Made by a program: the position numbers and the translations under genes. 64,000 bases of DNA from Mesorhizobium sp. NZP2077. Lineage in GTDB: Bacteria; Pseudomonadota; Alphaproteobacteria; Rhizobiales; Rhizobiaceae. Location of the stretch: the NCBI RefSeq assembly GCF_013170805.1, contig NZ_CP051293.1, forward strand, positions 2,920,001 to 2,984,000, in the 5' to 3' direction. Under the pieces are notes generated by a model. The model saw only the letters and a program-made list of their open reading frames with translations. It made no database searches and was not told the origin of the DNA. Shown piece after piece: positions 31,513 to 40,831 of this stretch (its first letter is position 1; the number at the start of each line of letters is the position of its first letter).

Positions 31513-32784
31513 CTATTCCGGCATCCTCAACCCAAGCGCCTCGACCATCGCCGGATCCAGCGCGCGGGTGGTGCCTTCCATCATGCCCATGCCGTCGAAG
31601 AGGTCCCAGAAGGCCCAGGGGAAGCCGAACGACTCGGCGCTCTGACGGACATCCGATATGTAGCGGGCGCGGTCGGGGTTGGGCGCGGCGGTGTAGCGGG
31701 CGTCGGTGCGCAGAGCGCCGAATTCGCCCATGATGACGCGCTGTGGCGCAATGCCGTGCGCATCGGCCCAGGCACGCGCCTGGGCGAGATATTTGTCGAT
31801 GAACCAGCGGTCAGGTGCGGCGTCGAAATAGACTTTCAGCACGCGCTCGGTTTCGGCGTAGGCGGCCTGTTTGTCCGCTTCGGAGGTCTCTGTGTCCTGC
31901 GCCATGCGCGCTCTGACCGAGGCCAGCGTCTGCTCGAGCGAACCGGCGGAGGCCGGCCACGGCACGTTGTTCAGCGATCGGTAGACGGGTTCGCGCATCC
32001 ATGGCGCGCCCTGGTGGCTGAACAGATAGGGCTCGTAGAGGTGGAAGGTGAACAGGATCGGCTCGAAGGCCGCCAGCGGCGCCGGGTCGAGTGCGGCCAG
32101 CCCGCTCACCATCGAGCCGCAGCCGCCGGTGACGACCAGCGGCAACGCTGCGGACGACGCCCTGGCCGCCGTCAGCAGGGCTGCCTGGACGGTTGACCAG
32201 ACGTTGGAATCGCAGGACTGCGGCGGTTCGTTGACCGGCTCCAGCGCCACCCTGCCCGGCGTGAACCGCGCCAGCCTGCCGGCAAACTCGCCGACCAGCC
32301 CGCGATAGGCCGCGAATTCGGGCGCGGCGGTGCTCGAGACCATGCGGTCGGGGTTCCAGTAATGGGTGGCGCCGTTGGCCTGGACGTTGACGATAATGCC
32401 GAGACCGGCGTCGAGCGTGGCGGTGACGGCAGCGTCCACCATGTCCAGCAACTTGCCGCGCGTGGTGGCGTCGGCGGCCAGGAACGGGCCGGGATCGACA
32501 GGCAGGCGGATGAAATCGAGCCCGGTGGCACGCAGCCGACCAAGGTCGTCTGGGGTCGGCACCGGCCGTTGCGACTGGAAGGGCGGCCAGTCATAGTCGG
32601 TGCGGGGTGCGGGAAACTCACGCGTCAGCGCAAACCAGGGCCAGGCGTTGACGCCGCGACGGAAGCGCCATTCACCTTCGGCGGCAAGCGCGGGCGGGGC
32701 GGACGAAAGCTGCGCCACCGCGGCAGGCACCAGCGCAGTCGACAGCGCGGTGGTGAGAAGCCGCCGGCGCGTCCAGCCCGTCAT
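31513..32784 (-). CDS. GH5-family endoglucanase-like glycanase with Tat signal
   Basis: 423 aa, exported: N-terminus WTRRRLLTTALSTALVPAAV with a twin-arginine motif. Family 5 catalytic residues: acid/base Glu186 in ALEPVNEPPQ and nucleophile Glu354 in VIMGEFGALRT; FTFHLYEPYLFSHQGAPW is the conserved His/Tyr block. It probably trims the exopolysaccharide made by this locus. Its start overlaps the end of the glycosyltransferase gene by 4 bp (ATGA). Confidence 0.88.
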   Translation of the reverse strand: MTGWTRRRLLTTALSTALVPAAVAQLSSAPPALAAEGEWRFRRGVNAWPWFALTREFPAPRTDYDWPPFQSQRPVPTPDDLGRLRATGLDFIRLPVDPGPFLAADATTRGKLLDMVDAAVTATLDAGLGIIVNVQANGATHYWNPDRMVSSTAAPEFAAYRGLVGEFAGRLARFTPGRVALEPVNEPPQSCDSNVWSTVQAALLTAARASSAALPLVVTGGCGSMVSGLAALDPAPLAAFEPILFTFHLYEPYLFSHQGAPWMREPVYRSLNNVPWPASAGSLEQTLASVRARMAQDTETSEADKQAAYAETERVLKVYFDAAPDRWFIDKYLAQARAWADAHGIAPQRVIMGEFGALRTDARYTAAPNPDRARYISDVRQSAESFGFPWAFWDLFDGMGMMEGTTRALDPAMVEALGLRMPE

Positions 32785-33950
32785 ACCGCGCCGGGCGAGG
32801 GGCGGTCGATCGCGGCCGTTCTTGGGGCGGTCACGCCGAGAAGCCGGTAGGCTTCGTTCTCATAGGCAAGCAGGACATCGTCCCAGCGGAAGGCTTCGCG
32901 GGCACGCGTCCTGGCGGCTTCGCCGCAGGCCTTGACCAGCGTGTCATCCTCCATCGCCTGCTGCATCCGCTCGGCGCAGCTTTGCGTGTCGGTGAAATGG
33001 ATGGCGGCAGCACCCGCGACCCACCTGTTGTAGGGGTTGTCGTGGGCGATCACCATGTTGCCGGCGGCCAGCGCCTCGACCAGCGACGGGTTGGTGCCGC
33101 CGACCGTGTGGCCATGCATGTAGGCGCGTGCGTGATAGCGCAGCGCCTTCACCGCCGCCTGGTCGTAGATGGCACCCGGCAGGACCACGGAGCTGTTTGC
33201 CGCAGCGCGGACCGCGACATGATAGGGGATCTGGTCGGACAGCGTGCCCAGCACCACCAGCTTCATATCGCGCTTCTGGCTGCAGAAGGCTTCGACGATG
33301 GGCAGGATGTTGTTGTCGGGCTCGATGCGCGCGATCGAGATCAGGTATTTTCCGGGCTCGAGGCCAAGCGCGCGCACCGGCGCCTCGGGCGCCGAGGTCA
33401 CCGGGTCGGCGCCATAGGCGATGGTGGTGATGGCGCTGCGCGGCCGGCGCGTCGCCAGGTGATCGGCGATGACAGGATGGTCGGCGACCAGGCGGTGCGA
33501 GGCCCAGGCGCCGATCCACTCATTGAGCCAGAACCATGTGCGCGCCGCGCGCCCCCATTTGGGGCGGCGCCACTCGATGCCGTCCATATTGGTGATGATC
33601 TTGCGCCGCATCAGCCTGAGCCAGGTCAGGAAGACCGCGCCATTATAGCCGAGCACCAGGCAGACGCCGGGCCGGCGCGCGGCATCGAGCACGCATTGCC
33701 AGTCGAATTCCAGCGTCGCGCGCGGACCTTTCGAGGCGACCTGGATGTGGATGAGCTCGATGCCGTTCCAGGTTTCGGTGCGCACCCTCTGGCCGACACG
33801 CTCGACCTCTTCCTGGCAGTAGACGCCGACCTTCCAGCCGCGCCCGACCAGAAAAAGCGCCAGCTTCTCCGCGAAGGTTTCAAAGCCGCCATGGGCGGCA
33901 GGAATGCCGCGCGTTCCCAGGATCAGGATGGCAGGCTGTTCCGATTTCAT
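32781..33950 (-). CDS. Glycosyltransferase, DUF1972 plus GT4 domain
   Basis: 389 aa from MKSEQPAILILGTRGIPAAH. The N-terminal DUF1972 domain shows LGTRGIPAAHGGFETFAEKL and TWNGIELIHIQ; the GT4 nucleotide-sugar region has ISIARIEPDNNILPIVEAF and the E-x7-E-like GGTNPSLVEALAAGNMVIAH. Retaining cytoplasmic transferase of repeat-unit assembly, related to rhamnosyl- and glucosyltransferases. Longer frames upstream lack support. Coupled to the GH5 gene, an unusual synthesis-degradation pairing. Confidence 0.9.
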   Translation of the reverse strand: MKSEQPAILILGTRGIPAAHGGFETFAEKLALFLVGRGWKVGVYCQEEVERVGQRVRTETWNGIELIHIQVASKGPRATLEFDWQCVLDAARRPGVCLVLGYNGAVFLTWLRLMRRKIITNMDGIEWRRPKWGRAARTWFWLNEWIGAWASHRLVADHPVIADHLATRRPRSAITTIAYGADPVTSAPEAPVRALGLEPGKYLISIARIEPDNNILPIVEAFCSQKRDMKLVVLGTLSDQIPYHVAVRAAANSSVVLPGAIYDQAAVKALRYHARAYMHGHTVGGTNPSLVEALAAGNMVIAHDNPYNRWVAGAAAIHFTDTQSCAERMQQAMEDDTLVKACGEAARTRAREAFRWDDVLLAYENEAYRLLGVTAPRTAAIDRPSPGAV

Positions 33951-34374
33951 GACTGCTGGCACTTTCAAGTCCGCCCGATCCGCGATGCGCGGCTGTCCCA
34001 TTTCAACCGCCGCCTTGCAAGATGCCTGCCAGGCCCGATTCCAGCCATTATCGCATCCAGGTTGTAAAATATTTCTTCCAAACGTCCGGGTTGTTTCATT
34101 ATCGGTCAACCTTCCCAACGTATTTGTATCGAAACGAGGCAATGCCGGCGCCGGTTGGCCTGCAAATGGATATATTAGAACGGCATAATCCTTGCAAACG
34201 GACTTCTGCGCGCCAGTATCGGGGGAAGGCGTGCAGCATTGGTGTGGTGATCCGGGTCTACATCCGTTTCACGACCACACTGACAACGAGGGAAGTCCAA
34301 AGGGGTGTTGGCTTGAAGTTTCCGGCCGCCGATAGCGTCAGGCGGCGGACTCGTCTCACCACCCTGACAGAAAG
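33951..34374. promoter_or_regulatory. Divergent promoter region inside the exopolysaccharide locus
   Basis: 424 bp between divergent glycosyltransferases with no convincing gene. The stretch 34060-34200 is relatively AT-rich and probably holds both promoters; no operator pattern found. Confidence 0.4.
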
Positions 34375-35556
34375 ATGCATGTGAAGATGCGGATTGCTTG
34401 CATCCATCAGGGCTACGAACTCTACGGTTCCGACCGCAGTTTCGCGGAGAGCGTCGCTGCGCTGCGGGCCGCGTTTCCGTCCGCCGACATCGAAGTGGTT
34501 TTGCCGCGCAGCGGACCGATCGTCGAAATCCTGGAACCCCATGCCAGCCGCATCGTCTTCGAGCCGCTCTGGGTGCTCAGGCGCCAGGCGATGCTGAGGC
34601 TGGCGACCGTCGAGATGGCGCGGCTGCCGGTGGCGCTGTGGCGGGCCTGGCGGCGCCTGCGCGATCGCGACCTCGTCTACGTCAACACGTCGATCGTCGC
34701 CGACTATGCGCTGGCCTCGCGTCTGCTGCCCAGCAAGGCGTTGCTGCACATCCATGAAATTCCCGAAGGCGTGCTGCGCCGGATCCTCGTCGGGCTGATG
34801 CACTGGAGCCATGCCGACCTTATCTTCAATTCGAAAGCAACGCGCGCTACGTTCGGCGAGCCCAGATCCGCGCGCTCCTATGTCGTCTATAACGGCGTTG
34901 CCGGTCCGGCGGCGGCACAAGCGATGACCTATGACGGCAAGCGCCCGCTGCGGGTGCTGCTGCTTGGCCGCATCAACCGGATCAAAGGCCAGGAAGTGCT
35001 TTTGCAGGCGATCGCCTTGCTGCCGGCGGAACTGAAGTCGCGGATCGAGGTGCGGCTGGTCGGCGGCGCCTTTGAAAGCGTCGAGCGCGAGCGTGCGCTC
35101 GCCGAACTGGTCGGGACCATGGGGCTCACCGGACAGGTCAGCGCCTTGCCCTTCATCCCGGACCCTTCGGAGCATTATCGCTGGGCCGACATCGTCACCG
35201 TGCCGTCGCGGCGTCCGGAATCGCTCGGCCGTGTCGCCATCGAGGCAATGGCCTATGGCCGTCCGCCACTGGTGTCGGCGATCGGCGGGCTGGTCGAAGT
35301 GGTCGCCGACAACGAGACCGGCTGGCATGTTCCGCCGGGCGATGCACCGGCCCTTGCCGCGAAATTGCGGGAGATCATCCTCGCCCCCGAGGGCTGGCGC
35401 GGTTTTGTCGCCGCCGGGCGCAAGCGCTACGAGACGATGTTCAGCGAGCCGGTCGCGGCCGCGGCGATCGCCGCGATCGCCACTGAGAAGCTGAAGGCGG
35501 CCATCGCAAGGCCGGGCAGGGCGGCAAGCACGCGCCAGGCGGAGACACGGCTGTGA
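34375..35556 (+). CDS. Glycosyltransferase family 4
   Basis: 393 aa. N-terminal acceptor domain (RIACIHQGYELYGSDRSFAE), donor domain with RVLLLGRINRIKGQEVLLQA near residue 200 and the GT4 signature VPSRRPESLGRVAIEAMAYG (E-x7-E), followed by PPLVSAIGGLVEVVADNETG. Cytoplasmic transferase adding a sugar to the lipid-linked repeat unit. ATG at 34375 or 34387. Ends overlapping the Wzx start. Confidence 0.92.
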   Translation: MHVKMRIACIHQGYELYGSDRSFAESVAALRAAFPSADIEVVLPRSGPIVEILEPHASRIVFEPLWVLRRQAMLRLATVEMARLPVALWRAWRRLRDRDLVYVNTSIVADYALASRLLPSKALLHIHEIPEGVLRRILVGLMHWSHADLIFNSKATRATFGEPRSARSYVVYNGVAGPAAAQAMTYDGKRPLRVLLLGRINRIKGQEVLLQAIALLPAELKSRIEVRLVGGAFESVERERALAELVGTMGLTGQVSALPFIPDPSEHYRWADIVTVPSRRPESLGRVAIEAMAYGRPPLVSAIGGLVEVVADNETGWHVPPGDAPALAAKLREIILAPEGWRGFVAAGRKRYETMFSEPVAAAAIAAIATEKLKAAIARPGRAASTRQAETRL

Positions 35557-36854
35557 AGTTCCCGACCCATCTGGTGCGACGCCTCGTGCTGATGATCGGC
35601 GGCGAGGCGATGCAGAGCGGCTTCCACTTTGCCCTCAACATCATGCTGCTGCACATGCTGTCGGCGCAAGGTTACGGCCTTTTCGCCATAGGAATGGTGA
35701 TGGGCGGTGTCGGCCTGTCCTACATCAGGTCGCTCACCGCCGTCCCCGCCTCGATATGGATGAGCAAGAGCACCAACGCCGCCGGCGTCGATGCGTATGA
35801 CGTGGCCTTCGGAACGGCGGCGCTGATGGTGGCGCTGCTGATGGCGGTCGGCACGGCTGTTCTGATGCGTCTCCTGGGCGACCCGAGCGGCATTGCCGCC
35901 GGCTGCTTCGTCGGCGCATGGTCGCTGCGCAGCCATATGCGCACGGCCTTCTTCGCGCGCCGCCTGCAGGTGGTCGTCTCCATCAGCGATGCCGCTTTCA
36001 CAATCGCCGGCACCGTGCTCGCCGGGCTGGCAATCTGGTACGCCGGGGACGCGTTGCAGGCCGTGTTCTATGCGCTTGCCGCGGCGAATGTGTTCGGCAT
36101 CTTCGTCCTGGTCCGGCTGGCGCGCCGCACAATTCGCATATCCTTCCGCATGCCGACGCGGCGGCGCTATGCCAGGCTGTGGCGTCAGCTGTGCTGGTCC
36201 GCCTTCAGCGCGACCACCACCAACATCCAGGGGCAATGCCTGGCACTGCTGGTCGCCGGCATTGCCGGACCCGCGGCTTACGCGCCGCTGGCGGCGGTGA
36301 TCGTGCTGTTCGCGCCGCTGCGCATCATCAGCCTCGCCTTCGTGAACATGACGCAGCCGGAGCTTGCGAAGCTGATGCGGCAGAATGAAACGCGCCGCGT
36401 CTGGTCGCAGGCGAAGATCTGGTCGGTGGTCATGGGGCTGGGCGGCCTGGCCTATGGATGCGCCATCCTGTTCGTCTTGCCGATGATAAAATCCCAGGCT
36501 CTGCAGGATGCCTCGGTCGGGTTTATCGGGCTTCTGGTTACAGTGAATTTCATCCCGATCATGCTCTACATCATGCCGCGCATCGTCCTGGAGATATTCG
36601 GGGACTTCCGCATCGTCGCCTTCATCACGATGGGCGGCGCGATCGTCGGGCTGGCGCTGATCGCGATCCTGCTTTCAGTCGCGTCTCCGCCTTGGGCGCT
36701 GCTGGGCTCGGCGGTCTCCGAGACTTTCGTGCTCGCGGCATCATGGTATTTCGCGCATCACCGCATGTGGAACATCGAGCATCCGGACCAGCAGCGCCAC
36801 AGCCGCCTGGGCTCCTGGCGGCGGGCCATCACATTCGCTCCGGCGAAACGATAG
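35553..36854 (+). CDS. Wzx-type flippase (MOP superfamily)
   Basis: 433 aa with about 12 membrane helices (FHFALNIMLLHMLSAQGYGL, ALMVALLMAVGTAVLMRLLG, IVAFITMGGAIVGLALIAIL). GTG start at 35553 overlaps the GT4 stop (GTGA), so translation is coupled. It would flip undecaprenyl-linked repeat units across the inner membrane for the polymerase at 30120. Confidence 0.85.
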   Translation: MKFPTHLVRRLVLMIGGEAMQSGFHFALNIMLLHMLSAQGYGLFAIGMVMGGVGLSYIRSLTAVPASIWMSKSTNAAGVDAYDVAFGTAALMVALLMAVGTAVLMRLLGDPSGIAAGCFVGAWSLRSHMRTAFFARRLQVVVSISDAAFTIAGTVLAGLAIWYAGDALQAVFYALAAANVFGIFVLVRLARRTIRISFRMPTRRRYARLWRQLCWSAFSATTTNIQGQCLALLVAGIAGPAAYAPLAAVIVLFAPLRIISLAFVNMTQPELAKLMRQNETRRVWSQAKIWSVVMGLGGLAYGCAILFVLPMIKSQALQDASVGFIGLLVTVNFIPIMLYIMPRIVLEIFGDFRIVAFITMGGAIVGLALIAILLSVASPPWALLGSAVSETFVLAASWYFAHHRMWNIEHPDQQRHSRLGSWRRAITFAPAKR

Positions 36855-36863
36855 GAGGGCGAT

Positions 36864-38090
36864 GTGACGGGCCAGGCAGTGGAAATAGTTGCGGTGACCG
36901 GCTTGGCCGAAGGGCAGGTCTCGCACCCAGTCACTGTCGCGGCGAACGACGCCTACACGGCGCGATTGCACACCAGTCTCGAAATGGTGCGGCCGCTCTG
37001 GCTGCGCTTCCAGGAGAGCGGTGTGTGCACCGGTCACCAGAATTATGCGTGGGCCGGGGGGATTGTCGCGCGGCTGATGCCGCAAGGTGCCGAACCGCTC
37101 ATCGTCGAGGTGAACGACGCCGCGACCGGCGAACCCAGGATGCTGGTGCCGCTGATGCGACGGCCGGCGTTGGGTCATCGGGTGATCGAATGGCTGAGCT
37201 GTGGCGTCTGCGACTATTCGGCACCGCTGCTGGCCGATGCGAGGCCGTGGACCACACAGTCCGCACAGGCCGCCTGGGCCGCGGTGCGCTCAGTGCTGCC
37301 ACCGGCGGACCGGTTCCACATTACGGGGATTCCACCACAGATCAACGGCGTCGCCAATCCGCTTGCCTTGCTCGCAGAGACACGCGATTCCCTCCAGACC
37401 ACTTTCGGCCTCGCCATCGACGGCGATCCGGATACGGTCCTCAAGCGCTTGTGCAAGCCCTCCTTCGTCAAGGAATTCGGCAAGGACTGGCGCCGGCTCG
37501 AACGGCTCGGCGATGTCGAACTGGTCGAGGCCGGCACGCCGGCCGAGGTAGAGCGTATCTTCGGCGAACTGGTCCGGATGCGGCTCAGCCGCTTTCGCGA
37601 GCTTGGCCGCTTCGACCTGCTGACGCAGGAGAAAGTCGTCGATTTCTACCGCAACGCCGCTGTTCGCGGCCTGTCGGACGGAGCGGTGCGGCTGTTCGGG
37701 CTGCGCGTGGGCGAGGCGCTGATCGCGGTTCAATATCTGCTGGTCCATCAAGGGACTGTTCATGCTCTGCTGATAGCTATGGACCAGAGCGTCGTGCCCA
37801 ATGTCTCACCAGGACTTGCAATCATGGGCAGGTTGATGAGTTGGGCACGCAAGCAAGGCTTTGGTTATTTCGACCTGTCGGTCGGCAACCAGAGCTACAA
37901 GGCAAATATGGGCGCCAAGGGTTCGGTCCTGGTCGAACTCTGCCACGGGTTCACGATGCGGGGCAATGCCGCGAGCACTGCCATCAAGCTCCGCGACTGG
38001 ACCGAGGTTTTCGTGCGCTCAAACCCACGGCTGCTGAAAGCGGCTCAGGGAACGATGCGGGGCTTGCGGCGCTTGCGTGGAGGGCGCTGA
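36864..38090 (+). CDS. CelD/BcsL-like GNAT acetyltransferase (copy 1)
   Basis: 408 aa from GTG with AGGAGG upstream. Carries the Acetyltransf_6 layout: N-terminal half with RLHTSLEMVRPLWLRFQESG and VIEWLSCGVCDYSAPLLADA, C-terminal half with RFRELGRFDLLTQEKVVDFY and the end motif GFGYFDLSVGNQSYKANMGA. Family members occur in cellulose and exopolysaccharide loci and are thought to acylate the polymer or its precursor. Tandem paralog follows. Confidence 0.82.
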   Translation: MTGQAVEIVAVTGLAEGQVSHPVTVAANDAYTARLHTSLEMVRPLWLRFQESGVCTGHQNYAWAGGIVARLMPQGAEPLIVEVNDAATGEPRMLVPLMRRPALGHRVIEWLSCGVCDYSAPLLADARPWTTQSAQAAWAAVRSVLPPADRFHITGIPPQINGVANPLALLAETRDSLQTTFGLAIDGDPDTVLKRLCKPSFVKEFGKDWRRLERLGDVELVEAGTPAEVERIFGELVRMRLSRFRELGRFDLLTQEKVVDFYRNAAVRGLSDGAVRLFGLRVGEALIAVQYLLVHQGTVHALLIAMDQSVVPNVSPGLAIMGRLMSWARKQGFGYFDLSVGNQSYKANMGAKGSVLVELCHGFTMRGNAASTAIKLRDWTEVFVRSNPRLLKAAQGTMRGLRRLRGGR

Positions 38091-38119
38091 GGGCGGGCCA
38101 GAACGAACAGGAGAAGCTT

Positions 38120-39343
38120 TTGGCAAGCCAGGCAATGCAACAGGCTGCGGCGACCGAGGGCGCCGTCGGGCCGGTTTCGCCGATTACCGTCGGCTTCGGC
38201 AGGACCGTGCGCCATGCGGCGCGGCTGCACACCAGCTTCGACACCGTAAAGCCGCTCTGGTTGCGGCTTGAGGAGACCGGCCTGTGCACCGGCCACCAGG
38301 GCTTTGCCTGGATGGAAGGGATCGCCAGACGGCTGATGCCCAAAAGCGCGGAGTTGCTCGTCGTCGAGGTCAACGATGCCGACACGGGTGCGCCGGTCAT
38401 GTTGCTGCCGCTGATGCGCCGCCGGGCTCGGGGCCATTACGTGATCGAATGGCTGAGCGGCGGCGTGTGCGACTACGCGGCGCCACTGCTGGCCGATGCG
38501 AGACCATGGACCAGGCAGACCGCCGACGACGCCTGGGCGGCGGTGTGCGCCGCGCTGCCGCCGACGGATCGCTTCCACATTGCGGGAATCCCGCAACAGA
38601 TCCACGGCGTCGACAATCCGCTGGCGCTGCTTTCGGTGGCGCGCGACTCGATCCATATCGCCTCGGGACTGGTCCTGGATGGCAGTCCGGAGACGCTGAT
38701 CAAGCGCATCTGCAAATCGTCCTTCGCCAAGAATTTCCACAAGCACTGCCGCCGCTTCGAACAGATGGGCAAGCTCGATCTGGTCGAAGCCGAGACGCCT
38801 GAATTGGTGGAGGAGCAGTTCGCCACGCTTTTGGAGCTCAGGCTCAAGCGCTTCCGCGAGCTCGGGCGCTTCGACCTCCTGACGCAGGCGCCGGTCGTCG
38901 AGTTCTACCGCAACGCCGCCCTGCAGGGCCTGTCCGACGGCTCGGTGCGGCTGTTCGAGCTGCGTGCCGGTGAAGCCTATCTCGCCGTCATCTACGTGCT
39001 GGTCATGAAGGGCACCTTGCACGCGCTTCTGCTCGGGATCGACCAGGACGCGGTTCCCAACGTCTCGCCAGGACTGACGACGATCGGCAAGCTGATGATC
39101 TGGGCGCGCGCGCAGGGGCTCGGTTACTTCGACCTGTCCGTCGGCAGCCAAGGATACAAGCAGCATATCGGCGCTTCAAGCGCGGTGCTGGCCGAGTTGT
39201 GCGAGGCGGTGACGCTGAAGGGCAGGGGCTCGACCGCCTATATCAAGCTGCGCGGCAAAGCCGAGCTTTTCGTGCGCTCCAAGCCCGGTCTGTACAAGGC
39301 CGTGCAGGGCGCGGCGCGGCGGTTGCGGCGATTGAAGACCTGA
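38120..39343 (+). CDS. CelD/BcsL-like GNAT acetyltransferase (copy 2)
   Basis: 407 aa from TTG 38120 (AGGAG upstream; ATG 38135 possible). Colinear with copy 1 along its whole length: RLHTSFDTVKPLWLRLEETG, VIEWLSGGVCDYAAPLLADA, RFRELGRFDLLTQAPVVEFY, GLGYFDLSVGSQGYKQHIGA. A recent tandem duplication with divergence concentrated in the middle, suggesting different acceptor positions. The long open frame upstream of 38120 is a shadow of the flippase and copy 1. Confidence 0.82.
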   Translation: MASQAMQQAAATEGAVGPVSPITVGFGRTVRHAARLHTSFDTVKPLWLRLEETGLCTGHQGFAWMEGIARRLMPKSAELLVVEVNDADTGAPVMLLPLMRRRARGHYVIEWLSGGVCDYAAPLLADARPWTRQTADDAWAAVCAALPPTDRFHIAGIPQQIHGVDNPLALLSVARDSIHIASGLVLDGSPETLIKRICKSSFAKNFHKHCRRFEQMGKLDLVEAETPELVEEQFATLLELRLKRFRELGRFDLLTQAPVVEFYRNAALQGLSDGSVRLFELRAGEAYLAVIYVLVMKGTLHALLLGIDQDAVPNVSPGLTTIGKLMIWARAQGLGYFDLSVGSQGYKQHIGASSAVLAELCEAVTLKGRGSTAYIKLRGKAELFVRSKPGLYKAVQGAARRLRRLKT

Positions 39344-39418
39344 GGCTGCCGCCCACACGGATTGACAAGCTCCCGGCAAAGTCATCACGCTCCTGCAGTG
39401 CAACGATTTCGGGAGGCA

Positions 39419-39730
39419 ATGATGGCAAGCCTGGTGGTGATGTACGGCACGCCTGCCGATCCGGCGGCGTTCGATGCCTATTATCGTGAAAAGCATATCC
39501 CGCTGGCCAAGACCATTCCGGGATTGCGGCGCTACGAAATCAACCGCGGTCCAGTCATGACGCCGGCGGGACCAGCGAAGGTCCATCTGATCGCCACCTT
39601 GCAGTTTGACGACCTGGCCGCCATCCAGAATGCATTCGCCAGTGCCGAAGGTCAGGCGGCCGCGGCCGATCTCCAGGTGTTCGCGACGGGCGGCGCCGAT
39701 ATGCTGATCTTCGAGAGCGAGGCTGTCTGA
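39419..39730 (+). CDS. EthD-family protein (copy 1)
   Basis: 103 aa from MMASLVVMYGTPADPAAFDA with a gggagg site. EthD ferredoxin-like fold: YGTPADPAAFDAYYREKHIP-LAKTIPGLRRYEIN, then FDDLAAIQNAFAS. Small cytoplasmic dimeric alpha/beta-barrel protein; family includes accessory and monooxygenase-like members. A homolog lies at 40080-40394 on the other strand. Confidence 0.88.
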   Translation: MMASLVVMYGTPADPAAFDAYYREKHIPLAKTIPGLRRYEINRGPVMTPAGPAKVHLIATLQFDDLAAIQNAFASAEGQAAAADLQVFATGGADMLIFESEAV

Positions 39731-39840
39731 GACGTTCGCGCCCGGCGACGGCTTTCTCCCGGGTATTTCAGCCGCGGCTTGACAAAGAGACGGCACGAGC
39801 GTCACCTCGCAATGGCCATTGGGTTTTTTGGGGGATATCG

Positions 39841-39927
39841 ATGAAAAAGACATATGAAAAGCCGACGCTCAACAAGCGCCAGCAGCTCACGCGCGTCACG
39901 GCACAGGTTGTCTCGTCCGCGCGCTGA
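39841..39927 (+). CDS. Tiny peptide with lasso-type leader (peptide F), putative RiPP precursor
   Basis: 28 aa: leader MKKTYEKPTLNKRQQLTRVT-A, tail QVVSSAR. Strong GGGGGA ribosome site eight bases before the ATG and a perfect terminator 30 bp after the stop, so this is a complete one-gene transcript. Tyr5, Pro8, Leu10, Leu16 and Thr20 match the copies at 20-21 kb and 49.9 kb. Lies between two EthD genes. No Cys in the tail. Confidence 0.75.
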   Translation: MKKTYEKPTLNKRQQLTRVTAQVVSSAR

Positions 39928-39956
39928 AACGCAAACGGCCTTTCGACCTGACCATC

Positions 39957-39984
39957 AAACCCGCCGCCGCAAGACGGCGGGTTT
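39957..39984 (+). terminator. Perfect 10 bp stem terminator of peptide F
   Basis: AAACCCGCCG (39957-39966) pairs exactly with CGGCGGGTTT (39975-39984). Confidence 0.8.
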
Positions 39985-40079
39985 GCTGCCTCAATCGCCT
40001 GAGATCACCGATAGCGATAACAACAAGCCGCGGTTGGAGGCGTTCATGCGCCTTTGGTGCTGCCCAGGGAAATGACTGC

Positions 40080-40394
40080 TCAGAGCGGCTCGGTGTCGAA
40101 GAGCAGCATCGCCACCATGTCGTCATCGCCGGCGAATTTGCGCCGGTCCACCGCGCAGGCCCGGCCGATATCGCTAGCAAAGGCTGTGCGAATGGCCTCC
40201 AGATCGTCGAAATAGAGCGTCGCCACCCTGTAGGGCGTCTCACCCTGCAAGACATTCACGATCGGCGGCCGGCTGATCTCGTAGCGCCGCAGTCCCGGCA
40301 ATTGCTTGGCCAGCGGCACGTGAATGTCGTGGTAATGGCGCTCGAAGGCCGCCGGATCGGTGGGGGTTTTGTAGATGACAAGCATCTTGGCCAT
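40080..40394 (-). CDS. EthD-family protein (copy 2)
   Basis: 104 aa from MAKMLVIYKTPTDPAAFERH with AGGGAGC upstream. Same fold motifs as copy 1: YHDIHVPLAKQLPGLRRYEI and YFDDLEAIRTAFASDIGRAC. The pair converges around peptide F and its terminator. Role unknown. Confidence 0.88.
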   Translation of the reverse strand: MAKMLVIYKTPTDPAAFERHYHDIHVPLAKQLPGLRRYEISRPPIVNVLQGETPYRVATLYFDDLEAIRTAFASDIGRACAVDRRKFAGDDDMVAMLLFDTEPL

Positions 40395-40831
40395 GATGGT
40401 GCTCCCTGTCGTTTGACGTGATCGCGCCCCGTCGGCGCCGCACCAATGTCGTTCGCCGGGAGCGGATTTCGACAGGGGGTCGCTAACCCAGTAAAATGGC
40501 CCCCGCGCTTGAAGATGCTTCGCGCCCGCCAAAGGCAAAAACCCATGGGCGCATCTGGCAATTGATCCATGTCAAAGCGGGTCGGCGTCGATGCGCCTAT
40601 CTGGTCTCCTGTCTTGGGAAGGACACAAGGCGGGCGGGCGGTCCGGGCCGGCAAGCTGAAAACAGCTCCGGCCAGGGCCGCCTGCAACCAGGCCGTGTCC
40701 GATGGACGGATGCTTCATGTTTTAATTTAGCTCCGCGGGCAAGCACCTTCAAAAGGCTGGCAAAATTTAACCGAACTGCAACTCGCGGTCTCTATAGGGT
40801 TGTGCGAGGGATCAGAAACCAGGGGCTTGAA
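40395..40831. other. Intergenic region
   Basis: 437 bp with no convincing gene; longer frames here are shadows. Presumably contains the divergent promoters of the EthD gene and the pilin gene (AT-rich near 40720-40770). Confidence 0.4.

Noticed and set aside
36458..38119. Long plus frame running into acetyltransferase copy 2
   Set aside because: It lies out of frame over the flippase and copy 1; only the part from TTG 38120 has family conservation and a ribosome site.
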